From Oceanobacillus senegalensis (GTDB lineage: Bacteria > Bacillota > Bacilli > Bacillales > Amphibacillaceae), in assembly GCF_900176885.1 (NCBI RefSeq), contig NZ_LT839648.1:2127740-2191739 (forward strand): a stretch of 64,000 bases of DNA. The letters are read 5' to 3'. The first letter of the stretch is position 1. Each line of letters begins with the position of its first letter. Shown here in pieces: positions 1 through 7,496 of the stretch. The notes beneath the pieces are model-generated. The model was not told the DNA's origin. It saw only the letters and a program-made list of their open reading frames with translations, and ran no database searches. Made by a program: the position numbers and the translations under genes.

Positions 1-46
1 TGGTTCTAAGTCAAATGTTGGGGTGGGGCTATTAGCTCCTACCCCT

Positions 47-1261
47 TTAACCTATTGAATTGGCTACGGATTTAAATTGATGGTGTAATAATACCCTTAA
101 TCTCAATCGATCATATCTCTTGAATCCAAAGGCATTTCTCTTGATAACCTTTGTTTGATTATTCAATCCTTCAATAAACCCATTACTATACCCAAAGGCA
201 AAGCTGTTCAATATTTCAGGTTGCCAATTTTGTAGCGTCTGTATCGCTTTTTCAAATTCCTCTAAACCCGCATCTTTTACTTGCGTATAAAACTGATACA
301 GCCCTTCTTTAACCTCTTTCATATTATCTTTTCCTATTTTCTTTGCTTCTTCAAACCAAGTTCGATAAGATTCTTTTAACCCATAAGCTGTTCTCAAATC
401 TTCTGATAACCCTAAATATCTTTCTAAGTACCAATGTTGTTTTGCGCTAAGGGCTTCATAATGCTTATAAAATACATGCTTCATTCGCTTGCACTTTTTA
501 CGATCATAAGGGTGGAATTCTTTTTGAACTCGTCTTCGCACACGTTCGAGTGCCCAATAAATATAACGACAGAAATGAAATCGATCCGCTATAATAATAG
601 GATTCCCCAATGCTTGTTGAACAGCTGATTTAAAGCTATGACTCATATCCATAATGACTATTTCTACTTTTTCTCCCTTTTCCTGTAGATACTTTTTCAC
701 CGTTTTTACGGACCGATCAGGAAGAATATCCAAAGGCTCACCTGTCTCACCATTACCGATAATGGTTTGATATTTACCTTTATTTGTATCGCCCTTATAT
801 TCATCGATCGCTATTACCCGTGGCAGAGCTTTAACCTCACGTAATTTACCAGCTGATACGTTATCAAAACGTCGCATAGCTGTATTGGATGACGTATGAA
901 ATTGGGCAGCAGTATCCTTGAAATTCTTCCCCTTTATCACTCGAAAACCTAACGCCTGATTCCATTCCACCGTATGTCGCTGATAACGATAGACAATATT
1001 ATTGTTTTCTACAAACCTCTTTCCACACTCACACCTATAACGACGCTTACGATAAAAAATATAGGTTCTACGTTCAAACAATTTTAAATGCTGAATTTTT
1101 TGCACTCGATAATCATGAATACGCTCTGTTATCTCCCCACAAGAAGGGCATTTATGAGGTTTTTTTGGCAACTGAACATGAATATGAAAGGATCCCTCTA
1201 TCTCCTCTGTTTTCGTTATTTTCATTTCTTCTAATCCAGGTAATTTCATGTTAAAATACAT
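47..1261 (-). CDS. ISL3-family transposase
   Basis: This 404-residue transposase would catalyse excision and insertion of the surrounding element. It has an N-terminal zinc-finger-like region (CPSC at about 38-41, CEC at about 77-79), a helix-turn-helix region, and an ISL3-type DDE nuclease core with aspartates in AIDEYKGD (D153) and MDMSHSF (D205). The C-terminal glutamate lies in the NGFIEGLNNQTK motif. I chose the ATG at 1261 because AGGAG lies about 10 bases upstream; an in-frame GTG further upstream would place that ribosome-binding site inside the gene. The site is buried in a hairpin (see 1265-1327). Length and motifs are those of a complete protein. Confidence 0.93.
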   Translation of the reverse strand: MYFNMKLPGLEEMKITKTEEIEGSFHIHVQLPKKPHKCPSCGEITERIHDYRVQKIQHLKLFERRTYIFYRKRRYRCECGKRFVENNNIVYRYQRHTVEWNQALGFRVIKGKNFKDTAAQFHTSSNTAMRRFDNVSAGKLREVKALPRVIAIDEYKGDTNKGKYQTIIGNGETGEPLDILPDRSVKTVKKYLQEKGEKVEIVIMDMSHSFKSAVQQALGNPIIIADRFHFCRYIYWALERVRRRVQKEFHPYDRKKCKRMKHVFYKHYEALSAKQHWYLERYLGLSEDLRTAYGLKESYRTWFEEAKKIGKDNMKEVKEGLYQFYTQVKDAGLEEFEKAIQTLQNWQPEILNSFAFGYSNGFIEGLNNQTKVIKRNAFGFKRYDRLRLRVLLHHQFKSVANSIG

Positions 1262-1264
1262 ATA

Positions 1265-1327
1265 CACGCAACTCCTATCCACTTGTTTCTCGTCAATTCA
1301 AGTTTAAAGGATATAGGAGCTTGCGTG
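1265..1327 (-). promoter_or_regulatory. Hairpin sequestering the transposase ribosome-binding site
   Basis: The inverted repeat 1265-1280 / 1309-1327 lets the mRNA leader CACGCAA-CTCC-TA-ATCC pair with GGAT-AGGAG-TTGCGTG. The second arm contains the AGGAG ribosome-binding site and ends 3 bases before the ATG. A transcript entering from outside the element would carry both arms and fold, hiding the site; a transcript starting inside the loop would lack the first arm. Such protection from read-through transcription is known in IS10, IS50 and IS200. For this element it is inferred. Confidence 0.65.
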
Positions 1328-1379
1328 TTTTTTTATGCTTAAATTTTATTAAAACCCCAACATATATTTTAGAGCCAAT

Positions 1380-1419
1380 AAAAAAGCGTTAATCCTTCAT
1401 TAAACAAAGGACTAACGCT
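1380..1419 (-). terminator. Intrinsic terminator of tRNA-Val
   Basis: The arms AGCGTTAATCCTT (1385-1397) and AAGGACTAACGCT (1407-1419) form a 13-bp stem with one G-U pair on the minus-strand transcript. It is followed by TTTTTA. It lies just downstream of the tRNA and 3 bases from the right end of the insertion sequence. Confidence 0.85.
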
Positions 1420-1430
1420 CTTTTAGTTAG

Positions 1431-1503
1431 TGATTCCGATTGGACTCGAACCAACGACCCCTACCCTGTCAAGGTAGTGCTCTCCCAGCTGAGCTACGGA
1501 ATC
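1431..1503 (-). tRNA. tRNA-Val (anticodon GAC)
   Basis: On the minus strand a 73-nt cloverleaf can be drawn. The acceptor stem is GATTCCG/CGGAATC with discriminator A. The D-arm contains AGCTCAGCTGGGAGAGC, and the anticodon stem CTACC/GGTAG encloses the loop TTGACAG, giving anticodon GAC (valine, GUC codons). The T-arm is TTGGTTCGAGTCCAA. No CCA is encoded. The gene stands alone with its own terminator. Confidence 0.96.
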
Positions 1504-1590
1504 GTATAAAATGAATAGCAATTAATATAAATATAATCGTTTTTTAACTTCTTGTCAACATTTTACTATATTGAGTTAATTTTTAAACAT

Positions 1591-1627
1591 GAAGAACCCC
1601 CAATCGCCAAATGATTGGGGGGTCTTC
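1591..1627 (-). terminator. Terminator of the dctPQM operon
   Basis: The arms GAAGAACCCCCAATC (1591-1605) and GATTGGGGGGTCTTC (1613-1627) form a near-perfect GC-rich stem 15 bases after the dctM stop codon. An AT-rich tail follows on the minus strand. Confidence 0.8.
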
Positions 1628-1641
1628 AAATAAATCATAGA

Positions 1642-2925
1642 CTAACCACCTAACAAATTCGGCAAAAACATAACAATACTAGGTACAAATGCAAAGATAA
1701 ATAGTATTATAATTAACGTAATAGTAAATGGAAGAGTAGATTTAGCAACCTGTTCCAAAGATAATCCACTGATAGCGCTTGCCACATTTAAATTGTCTCC
1801 AACAGGTGGAGTTAAAAAGCCAATTTCTGCAGCTAAGATCATGACAATCCCAAAATGTACGGGGTCCATTCCAAGTTCTGTGACAACCGGAAGTAATATA
1901 GGTGCCAATAGGAGAATCCCTGCTAATGTTTCCATAAACATACCGATAAATATAAGTAAAATAACGATAAGACTAATAATTACCCATGATTCAACAGGCA
2001 GTGCTATTAAATAGTTTGCAATTGACGAAGGAACTTTTTCCACTGTTAGAATACGTCCATAGATTGATGCAGTTGCTACAATGATGAGTATAATTCCTGA
2101 GATTAAGATTGTCTGTTTAAAAATATCCGGTACCTTAACCCACTTTATTTCCCGGTAGACAAATATACCTAATAATGCACTATATCCAACTGCTACACCT
2201 GCAGCTTCTGTTGGAGTAAATACCCCGCCATAAATACCTCCAAGTACAACTACAGGCATAAGAAGCGTCCATTTTGCATCATTAAAGTATCTCCATCTTT
2301 TCTTCCAGCTTGCCTTCTCTCCAGAACCAACAAAATTTCTTTTTTTCGAAATAAAATAGCTAATAGTCCAAAGCAATGCTGCTATGATGATACCGGGTAT
2401 AACACCTGCAATAAATAAATCTCCAATAGACGTATTTGTCGTTATTCCATAAATAATCAACGGAATACTTGGTGGAATAATAATACCGAGTGTACCAGCA
2501 GAAGCTACAACTCCTGAACTAAACCCAGTATCATATTTTTCCTTCACCATCGCAGGAATCATAATACCCCCAATAGCCGCTACAGTCGCAGGACCAGATC
2601 CGCTTAATGCCGCAAAAATAGTACAAGCCACAATAGCGACCCCTGCCAGCCCACCAGTAAAATGACCGACAAACGATTTAGCAAAATCTATAAGTCTTCT
2701 TGACATTCCTCCGTGTTCCATTAAAATTCCTGCAAATACAAATAAAGGAACCGCCATTAATGCATAGGAATCAACGGTCGAAAACATTCCCTGTGCAATG
2801 TATTCAATTGGCATTCTTTCTGTAACAAATAAGGTAAGAATAGATGCTATTCCTAAAGCGAATGCGATTGGCACACTAAGAATCATTAGTAAAATAAAAC
2901 TACCAAATAATATGAGAGTACCCAA
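1642..2925 (-). CDS. dctM: TRAP transporter large permease subunit
   Basis: This 427-residue protein is the large membrane subunit (DctM/SiaM type, about 12 membrane segments) of a TRAP transporter. The family imports carboxylic or sialic acids using a sodium gradient. Long hydrophobic segments cover most of the chain, and the conserved motif GxxTPPVGxNLNVASAISG is visible near the C terminus. The start is a TTG preceded by GGAGGTG at 7 bases. It is the last gene of a three-gene operon, 18 bases after dctQ, and is followed by a terminator. Substrate cannot be deduced from the permease; the binding protein at 3528 sets it. Confidence 0.93.
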   Translation of the reverse strand: MGTLILFGSFILLMILSVPIAFALGIASILTLFVTERMPIEYIAQGMFSTVDSYALMAVPLFVFAGILMEHGGMSRRLIDFAKSFVGHFTGGLAGVAIVACTIFAALSGSGPATVAAIGGIMIPAMVKEKYDTGFSSGVVASAGTLGIIIPPSIPLIIYGITTNTSIGDLFIAGVIPGIIIAALLWTISYFISKKRNFVGSGEKASWKKRWRYFNDAKWTLLMPVVVLGGIYGGVFTPTEAAGVAVGYSALLGIFVYREIKWVKVPDIFKQTILISGIILIIVATASIYGRILTVEKVPSSIANYLIALPVESWVIISLIVILLIFIGMFMETLAGILLLAPILLPVVTELGMDPVHFGIVMILAAEIGFLTPPVGDNLNVASAISGLSLEQVAKSTLPFTITLIIILFIFAFVPSIVMFLPNLLGG

Positions 2926-2943
2926 CTACCCTCACCTCCAATA

Positions 2944-3432
2944 TTATTGATTTGATTTTGGGATGTTATTTTTCATATCTTTCAGGATGTTTACAATATG
3001 CTGCACAACTCTAAATGTCATAAGAAAGGAACCTAGAGGTAATCCAATATAGATAAGGTACATCGGAATTTGATTCGCAGGGGATAATTGATGTGTATGG
3101 TACTGATCAATAATTAATTGAACACTGTAATAATCAAGGTAGATTAAAAAACTAATCCAAAATAAAAGTGCAATAAAGCATACAAAAAGCGATGCGAAGG
3201 TTGAAAACTTTCGAGTTAAATGGACTAAGATATTAAATTTAACATGGCGTTGATACCGCACTGCATAACTTGCACTTACATAAACAAACCAGACAAAGGC
3301 ATATCGTGATAACTCCTCTGACCATGTCAATGGACTATCAAAAACATAACGCATAATAACCTGAATAATAACAAGAAACGAAAAAAATACGATTAATATG
3401 GATGCCAGATACGTTTCAATATGTTCATCCAA
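2944..3432 (-). CDS. dctQ: TRAP transporter small permease subunit
   Basis: The small membrane subunit of the TRAP transporter has four predicted membrane segments and the family motif WSEELSRYAFVWFVYVSASY. It partners dctM and the solute-binding protein. The start is uncertain. The coordinates given use a TTG (162 residues), but no ribosome-binding site lies at a suitable distance. The only strong site, AGGAGG just upstream of 3450, stands 5 bases before an in-frame ATT at 3450. An ATT start would add six residues (IRLYKH in place of M), giving an N terminus that looks like other DctQ proteins. Identity is secure, the exact start is not. Confidence 0.9.
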   Translation of the reverse strand: MDEHIETYLASILIVFFSFLVIIQVIMRYVFDSPLTWSEELSRYAFVWFVYVSASYAVRYQRHVKFNILVHLTRKFSTFASLFVCFIALLFWISFLIYLDYYSVQLIIDQYHTHQLSPANQIPMYLIYIGLPLGSFLMTFRVVQHIVNILKDMKNNIPKSNQ

Positions 3433-3478
3433 ATGTTTATAAAGTCTAATAGGAACCTCCTCCTTTTAAGAAATTTAA

Positions 3479-3523
3479 ATAGCCAGGAAGTAATGCCTTA
3501 GCTAGACACTAAATCCTGGCTAT
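3479..3523 (-). promoter_or_regulatory. Hairpin in the dctP-dctQ intergenic space
   Basis: Perfect 10-bp arms, ATAGCCAGGA (3479-3488) and TCCTGGCTAT (3514-3523), lie between the binding-protein gene and the permease genes, without a T-tract. Such hairpins in transporter operons usually stabilise the upstream message or terminate part of transcription, so that the binding protein is made in excess. That role is inferred here. Confidence 0.6.
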
Positions 3524-3527
3524 ACAT

Positions 3528-4604
3528 CTATTCACTTATAGCATTCAGGATTTTCTCATTTCCAGCAGCTTCTAATATATTGATTAACATTTCTTTATCT
3601 ACTTCGTCGGTAAATTTCTCATAAAATGGTATGGAAGCTTCCACCCATGCATTATGCTCTTCATCAGATAAATCGGTAATAATTGCTCCTTCATCAATAA
3701 GCTTCTCTCTTAGTTCATCATCTAAATCTTTATTAAGATCTCTTAGATGTTGGATTGCTTCATTTGCGGAAGTTTGGATAATTTCTTGATTTTCTTCGGA
3801 CAATCCTTCAAAAAATTCTTTATTAATTACTAGAATCTCAGGATCAAAAATGTGTCCAGTCGTAGTGATATAGTTACTAGGTTCATGGAATTTTCCGGTA
3901 TAAATAAGTTGAAATGGATTTTCCACTCCTTCTACAACACCAGAAGATAATCCTGTAAACACCTCAGTGAAAGCCATAGGTGTTGGATTTGCACCAAGCT
4001 CTTTCCAAAATTCAATATGCATTGGTACTTCCATTGTACGTAGTTTTAACCCTTCCACTTGATCTGGAGTTACAATTTCCTCTTTCGTATTGGACAAATG
4101 TCTCCAACCATTTTCACTATAACCTAGCCCAATCAGGCCACTTTCCTCTAAACCAGCTAATAGTTCCGCACCTACTGAGCCATCAAAGACTTGATAAACC
4201 GCTTCTCTATCTTTAAATATAAATGGAAAATCAAAAACTTCTAGTGCAGATGAAAAGTTTGAAAGTACTCCAACAGATGGTGAGGTAATTTGTATATTTC
4301 CTGCCTGTGTGTTTTCTACCATTTCTCTTTCTCCACCCAATTGGCCATCAGGATAAACATCAACGACTATTCTTCCGTCTGACTTTTCCTCTACAAGCTC
4401 TTTAAATTTCAAATACATGTCATGTTGTGTTGCATCCTGAGAGACAACGTGTGCGGCTTGAATGGTAATGGTTTCTGTAGAATTACTACTTGAATCTTCT
4501 CCAGAGTTTTGGTCGCTATTTGATGAATCAGACCCACCCGAACAAGCTACTAACACCATTAAGATGAATGCAAATAATAAACCCCCTAACCATTTCTTTC
4601 TCAA
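3528..4604 (-). CDS. dctP: TRAP transporter solute-binding lipoprotein, DctP family
   Basis: This 358-residue extracytoplasmic receptor captures the TRAP substrate and delivers it to DctQM. It begins with a lipoprotein signal: basic MRKK, a hydrophobic stretch, then the lipobox LVACSGG with the lipidated cysteine at 21. A Ser/Asn/Asp-rich linker and a DctP domain follow. The substrate-ring motif LKLRTMEVPMHIEFWKELG carries the arginine that binds a carboxylate in this family. The start is TTG with GGGGGGAG upstream. It is the first gene of the operon. The family mostly binds C4-dicarboxylates or other organic acids; the exact ligand is not readable. Confidence 0.93.
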   Translation of the reverse strand: MRKKWLGGLLFAFILMVLVACSGGSDSSNSDQNSGEDSSSNSTETITIQAAHVVSQDATQHDMYLKFKELVEEKSDGRIVVDVYPDGQLGGEREMVENTQAGNIQITSPSVGVLSNFSSALEVFDFPFIFKDREAVYQVFDGSVGAELLAGLEESGLIGLGYSENGWRHLSNTKEEIVTPDQVEGLKLRTMEVPMHIEFWKELGANPTPMAFTEVFTGLSSGVVEGVENPFQLIYTGKFHEPSNYITTTGHIFDPEILVINKEFFEGLSEENQEIIQTSANEAIQHLRDLNKDLDDELREKLIDEGAIITDLSDEEHNAWVEASIPFYEKFTDEVDKEMLINILEAAGNEKILNAISE

Positions 4605-4657
4605 CGAATACTCCCCCCTTTTTCATCTTTTTTCATTCTCCTTGTATGGTTATGATT

Positions 4658-4681
4658 GGATTAGTCCTTTTATGCTAATCC
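4658..4681 (-). promoter_or_regulatory. Inverted repeat upstream of dctP
   Basis: GGATTAG (4658-4664) and CTAATCC (4675-4681) are exact 7-bp arms separated by 10 bases, about 55 bp upstream of the dctP start. The position suits an operator for the TRAP operon. No DctR or DctS regulator is encoded nearby, so the binding protein is unknown. Confidence 0.4.
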
Positions 4682-4726
4682 ACACGTCCTCACTATTAAA
4701 AGAATTAGATTTCTATTAGGAGAGTT

Positions 4727-4766
4727 AAAAAAACAGTCCCTCTCAAAATCTATGGAAAGAAACTGT
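4727..4766 (-). terminator. Terminator of the DinB-family gene
   Basis: On the minus strand ACAGTTTCTTTC pairs with GAGAGGGACTGT (12 bp including G-U pairs, 4733-4766). The stem is followed by seven T residues. It stands just after the stop codon of the DinB gene and before the dctPQM promoter. Confidence 0.8.
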
Positions 4767-4784
4767 TCGTCATAAGATTATAAT

Positions 4785-5225
4785 TTATTCAACTAGTCGC
4801 TTCATCGCATGAATTTGTCCAGAATGATGAGATTCATGGTGAGCAATGATAGATACCACTTCTCCATACGTGTTAACACCGAATACAGGTTCAGGCATTT
4901 TATCAGCAAATCGTTCGTCTGGTATCTCCATTATTCGATTTTGTTGATCCTTCAATTGCTGAACAAGTGACTCCATTGCTGGTACTTCCCATTCCCATTC
5001 AGAAGGTTTTGACCCTGTATCAAATAGCTCTTTATATTTTGTTGGTAGTTTTCCATTTTCCGGAAATAAAAACTTCTCTGTAACAACCAATATATGACCC
5101 ACATGCCAATGAATCGTATTATTGAATCCTCTTGGCTGCACATCAAGACTTTCCCTCAATCCCTCGATTTCCTTAAATAAGCTATCTCTTGTCATCCGGA
5201 ACTGCATTTTGATTAGATTACTCAT
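4785..5225 (-). CDS. DinB/YfiT-family putative metal-dependent protein
   Basis: This 146-residue protein has a four-helix-bundle DinB-like fold. The family places three histidines around a metal, seen here in HWHVGHI and in HHESHHSGQIHAM near the C terminus. Members include damage-inducible DinB and thiol-transferase relatives; the substrate of most is unknown. I chose the ATG at 5225 because GAAGGAG lies 6 bases upstream; a longer frame reaching 5336 lacks such a site and adds unrelated sequence. It is transcribed alone. Family assignment is firm, function is not. Confidence 0.85.
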   Translation of the reverse strand: MSNLIKMQFRMTRDSLFKEIEGLRESLDVQPRGFNNTIHWHVGHILVVTEKFLFPENGKLPTKYKELFDTGSKPSEWEWEVPAMESLVQQLKDQQNRIMEIPDERFADKMPEPVFGVNTYGEVVSIIAHHESHHSGQIHAMKRLVE

Positions 5226-5481
5226 ACTAACTCCTTCAATATATATTTTCTGATCACTAATAATAATATGATATTTATATGGAGGAAATTCTAGCTTTTC
5301 TATTTCTTTTATTCTATTACAACAGAAGGATTTCATTTATCTTTTTAAGTAAATATGTTCTTTCTCCTTTATTTCTTTCATAAAAATGGTGAAGAGTCTT
5401 TGCTAAATACCATTCCTTAAGACAAGCCCTTGCTCCATTCAACATTAAAATATGTCCACATACGGTAAGGAGGAAGCTTTT

Positions 5482-6144
5482 TTGGAAATTTTACAGCCTA
5501 TACTAGAAATTTTACTCATTAATATCTTACTTAGTGGCGATAACGCTCTAGTCATTGCTATGGCAAGCCGAAATTTATCAATAGACCTGCAAGCAAGAGC
5601 TATTCGCTGGGGAACTTTCGGTGCTATTGGATTAAGAATACTTTTCACTTTTTTAATGATTCATCTTCTAAAAATGCCATTTATCGAGTTAGTTGGTGGC
5701 GTGTTACTACTTGTTGTTGCTTACAAATTATTAGTAGACAATCATGAAACAGATCATATAAAAAGTGGCGATTCGCTACAAGAGGCTGTTTCAATCATTA
5801 TCTTTGCAGATGTGCTAATGAGCTTGGACAATGTACTAGCCATTGCTGCAGTTGCTGAGAATAATGTTCTTTTAATTATAACGGGAATCGTTCTAAGTAT
5901 TCCTATTATATTAACTGCTAGTGAGCTCATTCTAAAACTAATCAAAAAGTATCCAGTTATCATTTTTTTTGGCTCAGGACTGCTTGCATGGACTGCTGGA
6001 GAAATGATATTAAAGGAAGGAATAGTGCAACATTTTGTTGAACATAAAGGTATACCTCCCATTGCCCTTCTTATTTCAGTTACATTCCTTGTTCTCTTAA
6101 TTGGGGGAATAAAACGAAAATGGAATAAAAAAGGAGAGGAATAG
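5482..6144 (+). CDS. TerC-family integral membrane protein (YjbE-like)
   Basis: This 220-residue protein has about seven membrane segments. The TerC signature acidic residues lie in LLSGDNALVIAMA and in ADVLMSLDNVLAIAA, pairs of Asp within membrane helices that are thought to handle divalent metal, probably manganese efflux. In B. subtilis the yjbE homolog lies in the spx region. I chose a TTG start at 5482 because AAGGAGG lies 7-8 bases upstream; an ATG at 5452 has no site. I looked upstream for a yybP-ykoY manganese riboswitch and saw none. Confidence 0.88.
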   Translation: MEILQPILEILLINILLSGDNALVIAMASRNLSIDLQARAIRWGTFGAIGLRILFTFLMIHLLKMPFIELVGGVLLLVVAYKLLVDNHETDHIKSGDSLQEAVSIIIFADVLMSLDNVLAIAAVAENNVLLIITGIVLSIPIILTASELILKLIKKYPVIIFFGSGLLAWTAGEMILKEGIVQHFVEHKGIPPIALLISVTFLVLLIGGIKRKWNKKGEE

Positions 6145-6192
6145 ACATTCAAGACATTTAATACCTGTTTTATTTTTAAAAAAATCTCAAAC

Positions 6193-6235
6193 TGTGACAT
6201 TTCTCACTAAAGTCATCCTAATTTATTACTATAAT
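6193..6235 (+). promoter_or_regulatory. Fnr-type class II promoter of the globin gene
   Basis: The sequence TGTGACATTTCTCACT (6193-6208) matches the Bacillus Fnr consensus TGTGA-N6-TCACA at 9 of 10 fixed positions. A perfect TATAAT follows at 6230-6235, placing transcription start near 6242. The palindrome is then centred 41.5 bases upstream, the standard class II activator position. No good -35 box is present, as expected for an activator-dependent promoter. Binding by Fnr is inferred. Confidence 0.7.
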
Positions 6236-6275
6236 AAAGTTATAAATAATAAAAATGGCAAAGGAGATTTTCTAT

Positions 6276-6629
6276 ATGTCCGAAACAATTACACAAGATA
6301 CCATAGACAAAATTATCGAACGCTTTTATGAGAAATTAACAAAGGAACCGTATTATCGTTCCATGTTTAAAGAACGTGGAGTGGATATTGAAGTGCTAAA
6401 AGAAAGGCAGAGAACATTTATTGCACGTCTCATTTCCGAGGAATTTTCACAGGATGGGGAAGATAAAAATCAAGTGATTAAAAGACATCCATTTAAAACA
6501 ACCCCAGAAAGAGCAGAAATATGGATGGGACACATGAAGGAAACATTGAATGAAATGGATATTACCGATACAATTAAAAGTCGCTTATTGGGAAGAATAC
6601 AATCACTGATGGACCAGATAGTAGAATAG
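6276..6629 (+). CDS. Truncated-hemoglobin-like protein
   Basis: This 117-residue protein is a bacterial 2-on-2 globin relative. The candidate haem-proximal histidine (F8) lies in KRHPFKTTPERAEIW, matching the position of RHLPFPITP in group II globins, and the following helix IWMGHMKETLNEM resembles helix G. Such proteins bind oxygen or nitric oxide. I chose the ATG at 6276 since AAAGGAG lies 7-10 bases upstream; an upstream ATG at 6255 precedes the ribosome-binding site. The promoter looks Fnr-dependent, suggesting expression at low oxygen. A monocistronic unit ended by a strong terminator. Confidence 0.78.
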   Translation: MSETITQDTIDKIIERFYEKLTKEPYYRSMFKERGVDIEVLKERQRTFIARLISEEFSQDGEDKNQVIKRHPFKTTPERAEIWMGHMKETLNEMDITDTIKSRLLGRIQSLMDQIVE

Positions 6630-6640
6630 AATACAACTTT

Positions 6641-6679
6641 AGTGGTACTTACCAACTTATTGGAAGTACCACTTTTTTC
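6641..6679 (+). terminator. Terminator of the globin gene
   Basis: The arms AGTGGTACTT (6641-6650) and AAGTACCACT (6664-6673) form a perfect 10-bp stem followed by TTTTTT, 12 bases after the stop codon. Confidence 0.9.
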
Positions 6680-6731
6680 AATTACCGGGTAGCCCCAGTC
6701 TTGACATTTTAGATTTTTCCAAAAACATCAA

Positions 6732-7046
6732 TCAGAATCCATTGTTTCTATAATACGGATAACCATAACCCCCAGGGTATCCATGATGTCCGTAACCTGG
6801 GCCATATCCTCCGTAACCAGCACCAGGATAAAATCCCGGACCGTATCCGCCAAACCCTGGACCATAAAAACCTCCAAATCCTGGGCCGTAAATAGGATAA
6901 TGATGATGTTGATCAAACAACTCCCCACCTATAAAACCTAATCCCGCTCCAATAAGTCCTGCTGTTAGAGGTGTTATCCCAAAACCAGGGGCAGACCTTT
7001 GAGGAATTCCATAGTTCATAGGTATGTTTTTCCCAAATCCATGCAT
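6732..7046 (-). CDS. Gly/Tyr/Pro-rich putative spore protein
   Basis: This 104-residue protein has a short N-terminal segment, a hydrophobic glycine-rich stretch (about 25-44, TPLTAGLIGAGLGFIGGELF), a His cluster, and then repeated GPGFGG / YGPG / GGYGYP units to the end. The Gly-Tyr-Pro composition is typical of Bacillus spore-coat and spore-associated proteins. I do not recognise a named ortholog. AAAGGAG lies 7 bases before the ATG. The neighbours at 7497-7779 are YjcZ-like spore proteins, which supports a sporulation role, but no enzymatic function can be proposed. Confidence 0.75.
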   Translation of the reverse strand: MHGFGKNIPMNYGIPQRSAPGFGITPLTAGLIGAGLGFIGGELFDQHHHYPIYGPGFGGFYGPGFGGYGPGFYPGAGYGGYGPGYGHHGYPGGYGYPYYRNNGF

Positions 7047-7496
7047 TTAACATTCTCCTTTTCTTCAAAAATGAATCCTCTATTTCACGGAGTATTACTA
7101 TCTTTAAACTGTAATCATTCACCTACAGTTGGTCATCTAAATTCTTCTTCACTATAGCCTATGGAAAAACAAGAAAAATGAAATAGGCGTCATTCCCAAA
7201 ATAAAAAACATTTTTAGTCGTTGCGAATAAAGTGAAGCTTCAATCAGCGCGGGGGGTTTTATCCCCCACTAAAATGATTCGTTTTTCCTCCATTTTGGGA
7301 TGCGATATTCCTGCCCCTTAACCCGCGATAATTAATATTTTTCTAAACTACACCAAAAGGGCAACCTTATTTGGTTACCCTATTTCAAAAAATATATTTG
7401 AGGAGGACCAACAGGTGTGGGTATAGGTGAATGACCGAGCATTTGGAGGTTTCATCGCCTGTTGTCTCACACTTATTCGTTTACTTTATATTCCTA
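7047..7496. other. Non-coding stretch between two spore genes
   Basis: No gene is supported here. It holds one copy of a dispersed repeat (7228-7321) and an imperfect hairpin AGGGCAACC/GGTTACCCT at about 7357-7382. A possible CATA-N3-TA sigma-K -10 element lies on the minus strand at about 7155-7165 upstream of the Gly/Tyr-rich gene; its -35 region is poor. Confidence 0.5.
7228..7321. repeat. Dispersed intergenic repeat, copy 1
   Basis: This stretch starts ATAAAGTGAA, continues CAATCAGCGCGGGGGG-TTTTAT-CCCCCACT as a hairpin and ends TTCCTCCATTTTGGGA...CCCCTTAA. It matches a second copy at 31556-31671 along its full length, and the first third matches 61438-61482. No coding capacity is seen. 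Confidence 0.6.

Larger units (their letters stand above)
2..1376 (-). mobile_element. ISL3-family insertion sequence
   Basis: The element consists of one transposase gene flanked by imperfect terminal inverted repeats. The left end reads GGTTCTAAGTCAAATGTTGG and the right end, read inward, begins GGCTCTAAAATATATGTTGG; they share GG-TCTAA and ATGTTGGGGT. A GGYTCT terminus is typical of ISL3 elements. The left end lies at the edge of the window, so the expected 8-bp target duplication cannot be checked. The right end abuts the T-tract of the tRNA-Val terminator. The element looks intact: the open reading frame is uninterrupted and both ends are present. Confidence 0.85.

Noticed and set aside
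5226-5481. Manganese (yybP-ykoY) riboswitch upstream of the TerC gene
   Set aside because: No conserved helices or terminator pair could be drawn in the 250 bp upstream.
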